41,757 nt of DNA, taken from Byssothecium circinans. Its lineage: Eukaryota; Ascomycota; Dothideomycetes; Pleosporales; Massarinaceae. Shown here piece by piece: positions 41,407 to 41,757 of the stretch (position 1 is its first letter; each line of letters begins with the position of its first letter). The stretch lies in contig ML976982.1 of NCBI GenBank assembly GCA_010015675.1, forward strand, positions 395,157 through 436,913. Direction: 5' to 3'. Under the pieces are notes generated by a model. The model saw nothing but the letters and a program-made list of their open reading frames with translations, searched no databases and was not told the origin of the DNA. Made by a program: the position numbers and the translations under genes.

Positions 41407-41753
41407 ATGTTTGGTTGACGATCAAATACCCTCTGACCAAACATCTCTTTTATTACCTGCGAAATGCTGACTTATTTCGGCTCCTCGTTACGAAGTCATA
41501 TTTGTCCACACAAACTCTGATGTTCCATAGCAAGCTTTCTCTTATCCCTGGCGCCGCCTTAAGTCCTCCAAATGGCCCGGTTATAGGCGCTTGCTACACT
41601 TAAGGCCACCATCCGAAGGCGTATTTCCTCTTCGGATGGCTATCTTATCGCCAATGGCCCAAAGAGAAACTAACTTGCCGCAACTCCTAATGGCTCTTAG
41701 ACTTGTCAACAATCAACTCAACTCAATTTGACCATCAAAATTGAGTTGAGTTG
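41407..41753. repeat. cluster of perfect inverted repeats at the window end
   Basis: Perfect stems in order: ATGTTTGGT/ACCAAACAT (41407-41444), CGAAAT/ATTTCG (41460-41479), TTTGT/ACAAA (41501-41514), TAGCAAGC/GCTTGCTA (41528-41596), GCCTTAAG/CTTAAGGC (41556-41606, interleaved with the previous one), CCATCCGAAG/CTTCGGATGG (41609-41639) and a 16-bp stem CAACTCAACTCAATTT with loop GACCATCA and its complement (41714-41753). Stems of 8-16 bp this dense are unlikely by chance. The 80-codon plus-strand frame at 41361-41603 overlaps them and shows no motif. The window ends 4 bases after the last stem, so the feature may continue. Confidence 0.6.
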
Positions 41754-41757
41754 CATT

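Noticed and set aside
1..41757. tRNA, rRNA or CRISPR loci
   Set aside because: Scanned by eye for tRNA B-box-like words with paired arms and for regularly spaced identical repeats; none held up. The hairpin rows are not CRISPR, since the repeated units differ in sequence.

Overview
The window looks like chromosomal DNA of a filamentous ascomycete (Pezizomycotina). Most genes carry short introns of about 46-60 nt with GTRNGT-type donors and CTRAC/CTAAT-like branch points just before YAG. The gene content is typically fungal: a DUF1996 protein, a GT90 glycosyltransferase, several MFS transporters, a Zn2Cys6 regulator, a secreted pectinesterase and small secreted proteins. There is no bacterial operon structure. 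I found no rRNA, tRNA or CRISPR. The class within Pezizomycotina cannot be fixed from sequence alone.

Layout. 1-1035: gene-poor, with one copy of a dispersed repeat (559-745). 1036-4935: a spliced eight-cysteine small secreted protein, a six-exon DUF1996 secreted protein containing a 5-nt exon, and a maleylacetate-reductase-like dehydrogenase. 4936-6439: an AT-rich, gene-free block with decayed repeat ends. 6440-12671: housekeeping genes, namely a GNAT/AANAT-like acetyltransferase, the DDI1 shuttle protease and the RRP8 rRNA methyltransferase. 12672-15264: a repeat-bounded unit carrying a CCCH zinc-finger gene. Directly after its stop codon comes a row of about ten short hairpins whose stems differ in sequence but stay self-complementary. 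15339-20066: two uncertain ORFs and a membrane-bound GT90 glycosyltransferase. 20897-29749: two MFS carriers (one of the fucose-permease type), a secreted pectinesterase and a DHA2-type efflux pump, all on the minus strand. 32463-34248: a Zn2Cys6 transcription factor. 35246-37867: a divergent pair of paralogous secreted proteins, one with a 12-nt exon and one with a GC-AG intron. 38680-38865: a second, inverted copy of the repeat at 559-745. 39109-40111: a CUZ1/ZFAND1-type AN1 zinc-finger protein. 40112-41757: no gene seen, ending in a cluster of perfect inverted repeats.

How the genes may relate. DDI1 and the CUZ1-like protein both belong to ubiquitin/proteasome and Cdc48 biology. RRP8 acts in 60S ribosome maturation. 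The pectinesterase, fucose-permease-like carrier and DUF1996 protein fit a plant-polymer-degrading life style, but no shared control is shown. The most unusual object is the CCCH gene with its hairpin array. Its 5' leader has decayed relatives at 5.65 and 5.88 kb, its ends are inverted copies of one short repeat, and its interior carries a copy of the sequence just upstream of RRP8. I propose it as a candidate undescribed repetitive element with an RNA-structure module. This is inference from sequence only. All exon joins were made by eye and tested for reading-frame continuity; none has transcript support.
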